12,633 nucleotides of DNA from Nitrospirota bacterium (lineage in GTDB: Bacteria > Nitrospirota > Nitrospiria > Nitrospirales > UBA8639), in assembly GCA_003235785.1 (NCBI GenBank), contig QJYE01000532.1, forward strand, positions 1 through 12,633, given 5' to 3'. This document shows positions 1-7,116 of this stretch, piece after piece. Below the pieces are notes generated by a model. That model did not search any database and was not told the origin of the DNA. It saw nothing but the letters and a program-made list of their open reading frames with translations. How positions within the stretch are numbered: the first letter of the stretch is position 1; the number at the start of each line of letters is the position of its first letter. A program made the position numbers and the translations under genes.

Positions 1-1
1 A

Positions 2-400
2 GCCTTTTTTGACATGAATGTCCCCATCTTTGGCGGCAATAGCTGGCACAATCCTGAAATCTTTCGATGGGCCAAACAAGATTTGAATGGCAGCATTTTC
101 GTGGATGGGTTTTTTCTCAACAGTCCCGATCCCAGTGTGCAAATGTTTATTCAACGCTATCGCAGCCGATTTCACAAAGAACCCTCGCTGTTTGCCGTGC
201 AAGCCTATGATGCCGCAACCTTGGCACTAGAAACTCTTCGCAAAGGTGCCCGATCCGGGCAAGAGGTGTGGGGTCAACTCGTCCGGCGCTCAGATTTACC
301 GGCATTAAGTGGATTTTCTTCTTTTAGTTCAGCGGGTATCCTGAACCGTAGACTCTATATTCTCCAAGTTAACAATCGCACCTTTACCCAATTGAATTAA
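2..400 (+). CDS. Periplasmic substrate-binding-type protein, C-terminal fragment (partial at left edge)
   Basis: The reading frame is already open at base 2 and ends with TAA at 398-400, so about 132 residues of a longer protein are visible. The text resembles the C-terminal lobe of the Peripla_BP_6 family (branched-chain amino acid ABC-transporter binding proteins and the related penicillin-binding-protein activators). A strand ending in IFGGNSW is followed by GSIFVDGFF, a helix with FIQRYRSRFHKEP, then the family-typical AVQAYDAATLALE. The tail SSAGILNRRLYILQV matches the usual closing segment of these proteins, in which a filtered or deposited ligand strand precedes a final hydrophobic strand. 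The signal peptide and N-terminal lobe lie outside the window, so transporter subunit cannot be separated from cell-wall-related activator. The stop is only 4 nt before the next gene, which suggests co-transcription. Confidence 0.72.
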   Translation, partial: AFFDMNVPIFGGNSWHNPEIFRWAKQDLNGSIFVDGFFLNSPDPSVQMFIQRYRSRFHKEPSLFAVQAYDAATLALETLRKGARSGQEVWGQLVRRSDLPALSGFSSFSSAGILNRRLYILQVNNRTFTQLN

Positions 401-404
401 GTCT

Positions 405-1118
405 ATGGACGCCATTGCCTCGTTCCTCCACACCCTTTCTTATATGCTGCTCCCCCTGGTTGCAGCCGTGGTCCTTCACGAATTTGCCCATGGGTGGGTG
501 GCCAATTTTTTTGGCGATCAAACGGCAAAATCACTCGGGCGCTTAACCATGAATCCTCTACCTCACATTGACCTGTGGGGAAGCATCCTCGTCCCGTTAA
601 TGCTCTCTCTCGTGCCAGGAGGAGTCGTGTTTGGCTGGGCCAAGCCGGTCCCTATCAATCCATCGCAACTCCATAATCCACGCCGGGACATGGCCTTTGT
701 GGCCCTAGCCGGACCACTGATGAATTTATTTTTGGCGATTGTCAGCGGCCTCTTACTCCTGTTCTTTGTCTATCTGGACCCCACGATCCAAGCGAATTGG
801 CCGCCTCAACCTGGCACCGAGCCACGGGAGGATTTGCTAGGCATGATGCTCGTCCCCCTGGCCGCTATGGCCTTATCGTCGATGATCGTGAATATCGTCT
901 TACTCTCCTTCAACCTCCTGCCTTTTCCCCCCTTAGATGGCAGTCGCGTCTTGCGTAGCCTGCTGCCTCCTCAACCAGCCCTTCTCTTGAATCGACTAGA
1001 GCCCTATGGCATGCTCATTATTTTTGGGCTATTAATGTTAGATTCACGCATTCCCCTTATTAGCTCTTTTATTTTCTTTATGTTTCGCCTCATCGGACAA
1101 CCATTTTTGCCCGCGTAG
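405..1118 (+). CDS. Site-2 protease family (M50) integral membrane zinc metalloprotease
   Basis: This 237-residue polytopic membrane protein belongs to the short M50 branch. The zinc motif HEFAH is at residues 25-29 inside the first hydrophobic helix. The second metal-ligand motif NLLPFPPLDGSR is at 170-181, with D178 as the expected third ligand. GWAKPVPINP (77-86) and LAGPLMN (101-107) are other hallmarks of this subgroup. Hydrophobic segments fall at roughly 14-30, 60-75, 97-123, 150-173 and 196-232. There is no PDZ domain, unlike RseP, so the substrate is unknown; family members cut substrates within the membrane. The ATG at 405 is chosen because the family starts about 25 residues before HExxH. 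No clear Shine-Dalgarno is present, and the 4 nt gap from the upstream stop suggests translational coupling. Confidence 0.9.
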   Translation: MDAIASFLHTLSYMLLPLVAAVVLHEFAHGWVANFFGDQTAKSLGRLTMNPLPHIDLWGSILVPLMLSLVPGGVVFGWAKPVPINPSQLHNPRRDMAFVALAGPLMNLFLAIVSGLLLLFFVYLDPTIQANWPPQPGTEPREDLLGMMLVPLAAMALSSMIVNIVLLSFNLLPFPPLDGSRVLRSLLPPQPALLLNRLEPYGMLIIFGLLMLDSRIPLISSFIFFMFRLIGQPFLPA

Positions 1119-1148
1119 GGGCCGAACGATTACAGGAACACCTCAATC

Positions 1149-2129
1149 ATGACCACACGCGTACTGAGCGGCATGCAACCCAGCGGGCTGATGCATTTGG
1201 GCAATTTGCTGGGAGCCTTAGAAAACTGGAAGACCCTCCAAACGCAATATGACTGCTTTTTTTTCGTGGCAGATTGGCATGCCTTATCGACAAACTATGC
1301 AGACACCAGCCGCTTGAAAGAGTTTTCACACGAGCTTCTCATCGATTGGCTTGCTGCAGGAATTGATCCGAACCGGGCCACGGTCTTTATTCAATCCCAC
1401 GTCCCTGAGCATGCCATTCTCCATTTGTTATTCTCTATGATCATTCCGATTCCCTGGTTGGAACGCAATCCGACTTATAAAGAAAAACAAGAAGAAATCA
1501 CTGAAAAGGATTTGACGACCTATGGGTTTTTAGGCTATCCCGTCCTTCAGGCTGCAGACATCCTCTTGTATAAACCCGACCTTGTGCCGGTAGGCAAAGA
1601 TCAACTTCCACACTTGGAACTCACTCGTGAAGTGGGGCGTCGTTTTAATAATTTATATAGATCAGTCTTCCCTGAGCCCAAGGAAATGTTAACCCAGTTT
1701 CCGAAAGTGCTCGGAACCGATGGACGGAAAATGAGTAAAAGTTACCACAACACGATTAATCTATCGGATACCGAACCGGTGGTTCGGCAAAAACTCAAAA
1801 CAATGGTGACCGACCCTGCAAGGGTGCGCCGGGCCGATCCAGGCAACCCGGATATTTGTCCCGTTTATGATTTCCACACAATCTTTTCACCCCAAGAGGT
1901 GACCACCCAAATCTCGGAGGATTGCCGCACGGCAGCCATAGGATGCATTGATTGCAAAAAGCGGGTGGGCGATTTCATGGTCGAGCGATTTTCACCGATG
2001 TGGGAAACTCGGGCTACCGTGACAGCCAACCCACAACAGGTCCAAGAAGTCGTCGAAGAAGGCCGCAAACGAGCCGCGCTGATTGCCCATGACACTATGT
2101 TAGAAGTCAAAGAGGCCATGAAAATATAA
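1149..2129 (+). CDS. trpS: Tryptophan--tRNA ligase (TrpRS), class I, probable Fe-S type
   Basis: TrpRS charges tRNA-Trp with tryptophan using ATP in the cytoplasm. The 326-residue length is normal. The class I HIGH signature is present as PSGLMHLGN (residues 11-19), the Rossmann core contains VADWHAL, and the second ATP signature KMSKS is at 194-198. The C-terminal helical region carries four cysteines, C237, C259, C266 and C269, with spacing C-x21-C-x6-C-x2-C. This is almost the motif known from Thermotoga maritima TrpRS (C-x22-C-x6-C-x2-C), which holds a [4Fe-4S] cluster near the anticodon-binding region. Cluster binding here is inferred from the motif. The ATG at 1149 follows a purine-rich CAGGAA, and the gene lies 30 nt after the protease gene, so it probably shares that transcript. 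Confidence 0.97.
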   Translation: MTTRVLSGMQPSGLMHLGNLLGALENWKTLQTQYDCFFFVADWHALSTNYADTSRLKEFSHELLIDWLAAGIDPNRATVFIQSHVPEHAILHLLFSMIIPIPWLERNPTYKEKQEEITEKDLTTYGFLGYPVLQAADILLYKPDLVPVGKDQLPHLELTREVGRRFNNLYRSVFPEPKEMLTQFPKVLGTDGRKMSKSYHNTINLSDTEPVVRQKLKTMVTDPARVRRADPGNPDICPVYDFHTIFSPQEVTTQISEDCRTAAIGCIDCKKRVGDFMVERFSPMWETRATVTANPQQVQEVVEEGRKRAALIAHDTMLEVKEAMKI

Positions 2130-2150
2130 CCATGCCTCTGGATGATTTTC

Positions 2151-2179
2151 TTGACACAATTCCTACCCCTCGCTACTAT
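2151..2179 (+). promoter_or_regulatory. Sigma-70-type promoter for the gap cluster
   Basis: TTGACA at 2151-2156 is a perfect -35 match. After exactly 17 nt, TACTAT at 2174-2179 matches the -10 consensus in 5 of 6 positions. Transcription should start near 2186-2188, giving a leader of about 45 nt before the gap start codon. The element lies in the 103 nt gap between trpS and gap and marks the likely start of the gap-pgk-tpiA-secG transcript. Seen directly in sequence; activity is inferred. Confidence 0.75.
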
Positions 2180-2232
2180 TCAGTGTCTTCTTTGACCTCT
2201 CTGTCGTTATCAATTTCCACCCAGAGATCTCT

Positions 2233-3237
2233 ATGAGTATTCGTGTTGCTATCAATGGATTTGGGCGTATCGGGCGAAATTTCTTACGGACGAGCTTCAA
2301 CGATCCGGATATTGAGATCGTGGCCCTGAACGATTTAACTGATTCCCAAACACTCGCACATCTCCTGACCTACGATTCGGTGCATGGAAAATTTCAAGCC
2401 GATGTCCAGTATGGGCCGGACTCCCTGACGGTCAATGGAAAATCGATTCGCATTTTTGCCATCAAAGATCCCAAGGCTTTGCCATGGAAAGACCTTCAAG
2501 TTGACTTTGTGATTGAATCCACCGGCCGTTTCACCGACCGCCAGGGTGCGGGCCAACATCTGACGGCAGGAGCCTCACGAGTGATTATTTCGGCACCGGC
2601 GAAAGATCCCGATGTCACCATCGTGCTCGGCGTCAACGAAGCTACCTACAACCCCAAAGAGCACGCCATTATTTCCAACGCCTCTTGCACGACCAATTGC
2701 TTGGCCCCTGTCTCTAAAGTCATCTTGCAAGAATTCGGCATCAAGCATGCCTTCATGACCACAATACATTCGTATACCAACGATCAACATCTCCTCGATC
2801 TGCCACATAAGGATTTGCGACGGGCAAGGGCTGCAAGTTTATCTATGATTCCGACTTCAACGGGAGCCGCCAAGGCCCTGCATTTAGTGATTCCCGAATT
2901 GAAAGGGAAAATCGACGGCATGGCTATCCGCGTGCCAACGCCAAATGTCTCCCTCATTGATCTGTCGGCCGAGGTGGAAACCGATTGCGATGCCGCCACA
3001 GTCAATGCCGCATTCAAAAAAGCCGCCCAAGGCCCATTAAACGGTTATCTCCAAGTCTCTGAAGCGCCTATTGTCTCATCAGATCTCAATGGATGTTCCT
3101 TTTCAGCCACTGTTGATGCCCCACTCACATCCGTGCTGGAAAAGCGCTTAGTGAAAGTTTTTGCTTGGTATGACAATGAATGGGGCTATTCGTGTCGTTT
3201 ACGCGACCTCCTGAAGTATCTTTCGAAAAAAAGCTAA
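2233..3237 (+). CDS. gap: Glyceraldehyde-3-phosphate dehydrogenase, type I
   Basis: This enzyme interconverts glyceraldehyde 3-phosphate and 1,3-bisphosphoglycerate in glycolysis and gluconeogenesis. The protein has 334 residues, a usual length. The N-terminal Rossmann motif INGFGRIGRNFLR is at residues 7-19. An acidic residue follows the second strand (LND, D34), which favours NAD over NADP by family knowledge. The active-site stretch SNASCTTNC places the catalytic cysteine at C152, and the partner histidine lies in the TTIHSYT segment. Phosphate and tetramer motifs PHKDLRRARAA and PTSTGAAKA follow, and the C-terminal signature WYDNEWGYS is intact. The next enzyme of the pathway, pgk, starts 70 nt downstream, and a strong promoter lies just upstream. 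Confidence 0.98.
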   Translation: MSIRVAINGFGRIGRNFLRTSFNDPDIEIVALNDLTDSQTLAHLLTYDSVHGKFQADVQYGPDSLTVNGKSIRIFAIKDPKALPWKDLQVDFVIESTGRFTDRQGAGQHLTAGASRVIISAPAKDPDVTIVLGVNEATYNPKEHAIISNASCTTNCLAPVSKVILQEFGIKHAFMTTIHSYTNDQHLLDLPHKDLRRARAASLSMIPTSTGAAKALHLVIPELKGKIDGMAIRVPTPNVSLIDLSAEVETDCDAATVNAAFKKAAQGPLNGYLQVSEAPIVSSDLNGCSFSATVDAPLTSVLEKRLVKVFAWYDNEWGYSCRLRDLLKYLSKKS

Positions 3238-3246
3238 CGATCGCTC

Positions 3247-3272
3247 GCGGGGTTTCTGGACCAAGACCCCGC
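3247..3272 (+). other. GC-rich hairpin between gap and pgk
   Basis: GCGGGGT (3247-3253) and ACCCCGC (3266-3272) form a perfect 7 bp stem with a 12 nt loop, starting 9 nt after the gap stop codon. No run of T follows, so it is unlikely to be a strong intrinsic terminator. An mRNA-stabilising or partial attenuating structure that sets the ratio of gap to pgk product is a reasonable inference. Confidence 0.45.
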
Positions 3273-3307
3273 CAGGCTCCATTTCTCTTGGAAGGCAGGG
3301 GGAGTGA

Positions 3308-4507
3308 ATGAATCTCACCAAACAAACCATTGACCAAGTTGATCTTCGCCACAAACGCGTGCTCATTCGCGTAGACTTCAACGTCCCGTTGGATGACAGC
3401 GGGCAAATTACAGACGACTCACGAATTCGAGCCGCACTTCCAACCATTAACCGGGCCATTGACGAAGATGCCGTCGTGATCCTCTGCTCGCACTTAGGAC
3501 GACCCGATGGCCACCCTAACCCGGAGTTCAGCCTCGCCCCGGTCGCGAAACGTCTGCATCGCCTGTTGAACAAACCAGTGGTCTTTGTGGATGACTGCAT
3601 TGGCCCAAAGGTTGAGAGCGCCGTGAAGCAAGCCAACCCTGGTGACGTGATTCTTCTTGAAAATTTACGATTTCATCCAGGCGAAGAAAAAAACGATGAG
3701 CAGTTCTCCGCTCAGCTCGCCGCCCTTGCGGACGTCTATATCAACGAAGCCTTTGGGACGGCACATCGTTCCCATGCCTCGACAGTAGGCGTGACCAAGT
3801 ATGTGAAAGTCTCCGCGGCAGGATTTTTAATGAAGCGGGAAGTTGAAGCCTTAGAAGGGAGCGTGGAAAATCCTGTTCGCCCCTTTGTGGCCATTTTAGG
3901 AGGTGCGAAGGTTTCCGGAAAAATTGGAGTCATTAAAAACCTTGGAGGAAAGGTCGACAAAGTCAGTATCGGTGGCGGTATGGCGTTTACCTTCATCAAG
4001 GCCATGGGCTTCGAAATCGGAAAATCTTTAGTCGAAGAAGATATGGTGGATTTAGCCAGACAAATCCATGAACAAGCCATGGCCCAAAAAATTAAATTTT
4101 ATCTGCCGGTAGACTGCGTCGTAGCCTCCAGCTTGGAGCCTACCGCCGAAACCATGATTGTCCCTATTCAGGAAATCCCTCCTGGTTGGTATGGCATGGA
4201 TATCGGTCCAGCTTCCGTTCGACTCTTTGGCGAAGCCGTTCAAAACGCAAAAACGATTTTATGGAACGGACCCATGGGCGTATTTGAGCGAGATGCCTTT
4301 TCCCGAGGGACGTTTGCCCTGGCCCATTCCGTCGCCAATGCGTATGCCAAAACGATTGTGGGTGGAGGCGATACGGCCTTGGCCGTTCACCGCGCCGGTG
4401 AGTCTGAAAGCATGTCCTTCATTTCAACAGGTGGGGGGGCGGCACTCCAACTGCTTGAGGGTAAAAATATGCCAGGACTTGCCGCGTTACCGGACCGCCC
4501 CTATTAA
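3308..4507 (+). CDS. pgk: Phosphoglycerate kinase
   Basis: PGK transfers a phosphate between 1,3-bisphosphoglycerate and ADP in the cytoplasm, one step after GAPDH. The 399-residue length is typical. The N-terminal substrate-binding half has RVDFNVPLD (residues 21-29, including R21, D23 and N25) and SHLGRPDG (61-68). The hinge and nucleotide half begin with GGAKVSGKIGVI (198-209), followed by NGPMGVFE (320-327) and the phosphate-binding GGGDTA (352-357). All expected motifs are intact. The ATG at 3308 is supported by a strong Shine-Dalgarno (GGGGGAG, about 3297-3303). It belongs to the gap cluster; its stop codon lies just before the palindromic element that separates it from tpiA. Confidence 0.98.
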   Translation: MNLTKQTIDQVDLRHKRVLIRVDFNVPLDDSGQITDDSRIRAALPTINRAIDEDAVVILCSHLGRPDGHPNPEFSLAPVAKRLHRLLNKPVVFVDDCIGPKVESAVKQANPGDVILLENLRFHPGEEKNDEQFSAQLAALADVYINEAFGTAHRSHASTVGVTKYVKVSAAGFLMKREVEALEGSVENPVRPFVAILGGAKVSGKIGVIKNLGGKVDKVSIGGGMAFTFIKAMGFEIGKSLVEEDMVDLARQIHEQAMAQKIKFYLPVDCVVASSLEPTAETMIVPIQEIPPGWYGMDIGPASVRLFGEAVQNAKTILWNGPMGVFERDAFSRGTFALAHSVANAYAKTIVGGGDTALAVHRAGESESMSFISTGGGAALQLLEGKNMPGLAALPDRPY

Positions 4508-4512
4508 CCCAT

Positions 4513-4677
4513 CTAGGAGCCTGTCGGACTTTGAATCGGCGACAAAAGTGTCTAAGCGGCCAATATTTCGCCGATTTCTTTGGCCATAGTCCCACTATGG
4601 GCCGGCGAAATCGTCAGAATCTGCCCTCGCTCAGTCACTTTTTCGCTCTCGATCCCCTAAGCCAGACAGGCGCCTAG
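4513..4677. mobile_element. MITE-like palindromic element flanked by CTAG
   Basis: A 157 bp segment (4517-4673) is bracketed by CTAG at 4513-4516 and 4674-4677, consistent with a 4 bp target duplication. Its ends are inverted repeats: GAGCCTGTCGGACTT on the left against GCGCCTGTCTGGCTT for the complement of the right end (12 of 15 match). Similarity continues inward, for example AAAAGTGTCTAAGCG against AAAAGTGACTGAGCG. At the centre CCATAGT (4584-4590) and ACTATGG (4594-4600) pair around a CCC loop, and CGATTTC (4572-4578) pairs with GAAATCG (4607-4613). So nearly the whole element folds into one imperfect hairpin. It has no room for a transposase and would have to be moved in trans. A CTAG target fits IS5-group preference (YTAR), but family assignment is inference. 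Confidence 0.65.
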
Positions 4678-4714
4678 TCGCGTTCTTCTTTCTTTTTGGA
4701 AATAACCATTCCCT

Positions 4715-5473
4715 ATGCCAAAACGTTTCATTGTCGGCAATTGGAAAATGCACAAGACCATTTCCCAGGCCGAAGTCCTTATTCGAGATATTCTGGCTCT
4801 ATATAAGCCCAATCCAGCCGTTGAATTGGCCGTCGCCCCACCCTATGTGGCGCTTCAAGCTGTGGCTCATCTGCTAGCGCCGACACCAATCGGCTTAGCC
4901 GCTCAAAATGTCTGCGCAAAAGATGAAGGGGCCTTTACAGGAGAAGTGTCTCCATTCATGCTCAAAGATCTGGGATGCCAATATGTCATTATCGGGCATT
5001 CTGAACGCCGGCACCTCTTTGGAGAAAACGATCAGATCATCCATGAAAAAATCCATGCAGCCCTTCACCACGGGCTTCATCCAATTTTTTGTATCGGAGA
5101 ACGCTTAGAAGAGCGCGAGTCCGGGCAGACCCATTCTGTGATCCAGCATCAACTAGAAACCGGGTTGTTTGGGTTGAAGAGCCAAGACCTGAGCCTTATC
5201 ACTATTGCGTATGAACCCGTCTGGGCTATCGGAACGGGGCGTGCCGCAAGCACGGAACAGGCCACCGAAGTTCATACCGCCATCCGCTCGTTTATAACAG
5301 CTCACTGGGAAATGAATGCAGGGGCCATCAGAATTCTATATGGAGGCAGTGTGACAGCAGAAAATGCTCAGAGTCTCTTCCAATCACCGGAAATTAACGG
5401 AGCCTTAGTAGGAAAAGCTTGTTTGAATTCTGAATCCTTTGTTAAGATAGCTGAAATTGCTGCTTTAGATTGA
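4715..5473 (+). CDS. tpiA: Triose-phosphate isomerase
   Basis: TIM interconverts dihydroxyacetone phosphate and glyceraldehyde 3-phosphate, feeding GAPDH and PGK encoded upstream. The 252-residue TIM barrel has all catalytic residues: K11 in GNWKMHK, H95 in IIGHSERR, and E167 in AYEPVWAIGTGR, which leads into the flexible active-site loop. The phosphate-binding segments are ILYGGSV (207-213) and ALVGKACL (230-237). In the latter a lysine replaces the second glycine of the common GG(A/K)SL form, a conservative oddity in an otherwise standard enzyme. The Shine-Dalgarno is weak (GGA about 14 nt upstream), and a 157 bp hairpin element lies just before the gene, so its translation or transcript continuity may be affected. 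secG starts 29 nt after the stop. Confidence 0.97.
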   Translation: MPKRFIVGNWKMHKTISQAEVLIRDILALYKPNPAVELAVAPPYVALQAVAHLLAPTPIGLAAQNVCAKDEGAFTGEVSPFMLKDLGCQYVIIGHSERRHLFGENDQIIHEKIHAALHHGLHPIFCIGERLEERESGQTHSVIQHQLETGLFGLKSQDLSLITIAYEPVWAIGTGRAASTEQATEVHTAIRSFITAHWEMNAGAIRILYGGSVTAENAQSLFQSPEINGALVGKACLNSESFVKIAEIAALD

Positions 5474-5502
5474 GGTATAAACTTCCGAGGACCATAGAGA
5501 AT

Positions 5503-5910
5503 ATGTATACATTAGCCGTCTCAATTCATCTCATCGTCTGCTTCCTCATGATCGCTTCTATCTTGCTTCAAGCTGGTAAAGGAGCGGAAATTGGCGCATC
5601 TTTTGGGGGATCTTCCCAAACGGTATTCGGAAGCCGTGGGCCTGGAACTTTTCTGAGTAAGGTCACTGTTGGGACAGCCATTGTCTTCATGCTGACCTCC
5701 CTGAGCTTAGCCTTGCTCTCAAAACAAGCCAATACCGCTTCAACCGTCATTGATCTTCACCCAACCACCCATCAGCACTCATCTTCATCATCAACAGATG
5801 AAACCACCACGGCTCCCACGGCTGAACCTGAGGCCTCTTCATCGACCCCACCAGCAGCTTCATCGAATCCTGACCCAGCGAGCACAACTGAAACGCCAAG
5901 TACCCCCTAA
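5503..5910 (+). CDS. secG: Preprotein translocase subunit SecG with long Ser/Thr/Pro tail
   Basis: SecG is the small third subunit of the SecYEG channel and assists protein export across the inner membrane. The protein has 135 residues. Transmembrane helix 1 spans about 4-23 and ends in the family motif ILLQAGKGAEIG. The conserved loop GASFGGSSQTVFGSRGPGTFL (31-51) follows, and helix 2 spans about 54-73. Residues 86-135 form an unusual hydrophilic low-complexity tail rich in Ser, Thr, Pro, Ala and Glu. The ATG at 5503 is preferred over the TTG at 5470, which overlaps the tpiA stop, because SecG proteins begin directly with helix 1 and a GAGG lies at 5487-5490. The position after tpiA suggests co-transcription with the gap cluster. 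Confidence 0.93.
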   Translation: MYTLAVSIHLIVCFLMIASILLQAGKGAEIGASFGGSSQTVFGSRGPGTFLSKVTVGTAIVFMLTSLSLALLSKQANTASTVIDLHPTTHQHSSSSSTDETTTAPTAEPEASSSTPPAASSNPDPASTTETPSTP

Positions 5911-5954
5911 AGGGTCTCAGCCTTCAGCATGGCACTCACACATAAGAAGTCTTC

Positions 5955-5976
5955 CTTCTGGGAACAACCCCAGAAG
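5955..5976. terminator. Possible bidirectional terminator hairpin between convergent secG and ilvE
   Basis: CTTCTGGG (5955-5962) and CCCAGAAG (5969-5976) form a perfect 8 bp stem with a 6 nt loop. Weaker outer pairing (CTCACACAT on the left, ATGGTGTGAT on the right) could extend it. The location, exactly between two convergent genes, suits a shared terminator. Neither strand has a proper T tract after the stem, so function is uncertain. Confidence 0.45.
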
Positions 5977-6006
5977 TATGGTGTGATTGCGATTCTATGA
6001 AGAAGG

Positions 6007-6921
6007 TTAAACGGGAGTCAGCCAGTTGGCGTAGGCAGGATCTTCGCCCCGGACAATTTTAAAAAAATCGCCTTGCAAGGCTTGAGTAATTGGGCCAGGC
6101 TTACCCTCACCAATCGTTCGATCATCTAATTCGCGAACTGGCGTGACTTCGGCGGCTGTTCCGGTGAGGAAAATTTCATCGGCAACGTACATCGCATCCC
6201 TGGTAAAGCGCTCTTCTACCACTGGAATTTTTTTTGCCCGTGCCAATTGGAGGATCGCGTTACGGGTAATGCCATCAAGAATCGAGGTTAAGGGTGTCGT
6301 TTTCAGAACGCCTTTACTCACCACAAAGACATTTTCTCCCGTTCCCTCTGCCACGTACCCATCCGGGTCAAGCAGAATACATTCGGCATACCCTGTTTTC
6401 TTGGCTTCCCATTTGGCCAAAATGGAATTGACGTAATAGCCCGAGACCTTCGCCCGTGTCATGGACACATTCACGTGATGCCTGGTGAATGAAGAAATTT
6501 TGGCTCGTATGCCTTTTGTCAACGCGTCCTCACCCAAATAAGAACCCCACGGCCAAGCCGCAATAGCCAAGCATGTTGGATTATCCCCTGGATAGATCCC
6601 CATGGCGCCATAGCCGACATAGGCAATCGGCCGAATATAACAAGATGCCAGTTGATTCACGCGAACCGTTTCGATAATCGCATCCGTGACCTCTTTTTTA
6701 TTAAAGGGCATGGGCAACATCGTAATATGGGCAGACTCAAACAGCCGGTCGACATGCTCCTGCAATCGGAAAATGGCTGACCCCTGTTGGCCTTCATAAC
6801 ATCGAATCCCTTCAAAAGCCGCCAACCCATAATGCAAAGAATGGGTCAGGACATGTATAGAGGCCTTCTCCCAATCAACAAACGCCCCATCCATCCATAT
6901 TTTTTTTGTTGCCGTCAGCAT
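6007..6921 (-). CDS. ilvE: Branched-chain-amino-acid aminotransferase
   Basis: This PLP-dependent fold type IV aminotransferase performs the last step of leucine, isoleucine and valine synthesis, using glutamate as amino donor, and also the first step of their breakdown. The protein has 304 residues, the usual bacterial length. THSLHYGLAAFEGIRCY (26-42) is the classical N-terminal signature. The probable Schiff-base lysine is K158 in TRAKVSGYYVNS. EGTGENVF (192-199) and FLTGTAAEVTPV (251-262) are the conserved cofactor and substrate loops. The start at 6921 gives the standard MxxxxKIWMDG opening; the Shine-Dalgarno is poor. It is the only minus-strand gene in the window, convergent with secG and divergent from rplU, so it is probably transcribed alone. 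D-amino acid aminotransferase is a less likely alternative. Confidence 0.95.
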   Translation of the reverse strand: MLTATKKIWMDGAFVDWEKASIHVLTHSLHYGLAAFEGIRCYEGQQGSAIFRLQEHVDRLFESAHITMLPMPFNKKEVTDAIIETVRVNQLASCYIRPIAYVGYGAMGIYPGDNPTCLAIAAWPWGSYLGEDALTKGIRAKISSFTRHHVNVSMTRAKVSGYYVNSILAKWEAKKTGYAECILLDPDGYVAEGTGENVFVVSKGVLKTTPLTSILDGITRNAILQLARAKKIPVVEERFTRDAMYVADEIFLTGTAAEVTPVRELDDRTIGEGKPGPITQALQGDFFKIVRGEDPAYANWLTPV

Positions 6922-7010
6922 TGGACTTATAGTGACCCTTTCATAAAAAACCTAGCAATTTATATGTAACTAGACTATAGAAAGACTCCTGTGAGCAGAG
7001 CCTGCCTCCC

Positions 7011-7037
7011 TTGATTACGTGAAGCAAATGATATACT
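7011..7037 (+). promoter_or_regulatory. Extended -10 promoter for rplU-rpmA
   Basis: TATACT at 7032-7037 is preceded by TG at 7029-7030, forming an extended -10 (TGATATACT). TTGATT at 7011-7016 could act as a -35 with a short 15 nt spacer, which an extended -10 tolerates. Transcription near 7044 would leave a leader of about 70 nt before rplU. This lies in the AT-rich 195 bp divergent region between ilvE and rplU. No equally convincing promoter was seen for ilvE; a TATAAA on the minus strand (6959-6964) lacks a good -35. Confidence 0.55.
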
Positions 7038-7056
7038 AAAATCTTGACTTAAATGT

Positions 7057-7095
7057 AAACATCCTGGCAAAATGAATGGTTTGTTAGGAATGTTT
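7057..7095 (+). promoter_or_regulatory. Possible stem in the rplU leader
   Basis: AAACATCC (7057-7064) can pair with GGAATGTTT (7087-7095) with one bulged A, forming a stem that ends 5 nt before the rplU Shine-Dalgarno AAGGAG (7101-7106). Leaders that bind ribosomal proteins are known upstream of many ribosomal protein operons, including some rplU genes. This stem is short and AT-rich and has not been matched to a known motif. Confidence 0.25.
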
Positions 7096-7116
7096 TTGTT
7101 AAGGAGCAATAATACC

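Noticed and set aside
3199..3636. A 145-codon minus-strand frame across the gap-pgk junction
   Set aside because: It is a shadow of two well-supported genes on the opposite strand and has no recognisable motif.
4158..4589. A 143-codon plus-strand frame overlapping the 3' end of pgk
   Set aside because: It lies almost entirely in the pgk coding sequence in another frame and ends in the palindromic element; no family resemblance.
5470..5502. TTG start extending SecG by 11 residues
   Set aside because: It overlaps the tpiA stop, adds a basic stretch not found in SecG proteins, and the ATG at 5503 has a GAGG upstream and fits the family start.
7044..7073. Second rplU promoter with TTGACT at 7044-7049
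   Set aside because: No acceptable -10 follows at 16-18 nt; CAAAAT at 7068-7073 is too weak.
7072..7116. ATG extending L21 by 15 residues
   Set aside because: L21 proteins begin at MYAIIETGGKQYR, and AAGGAG is placed for the ATG at 7117.
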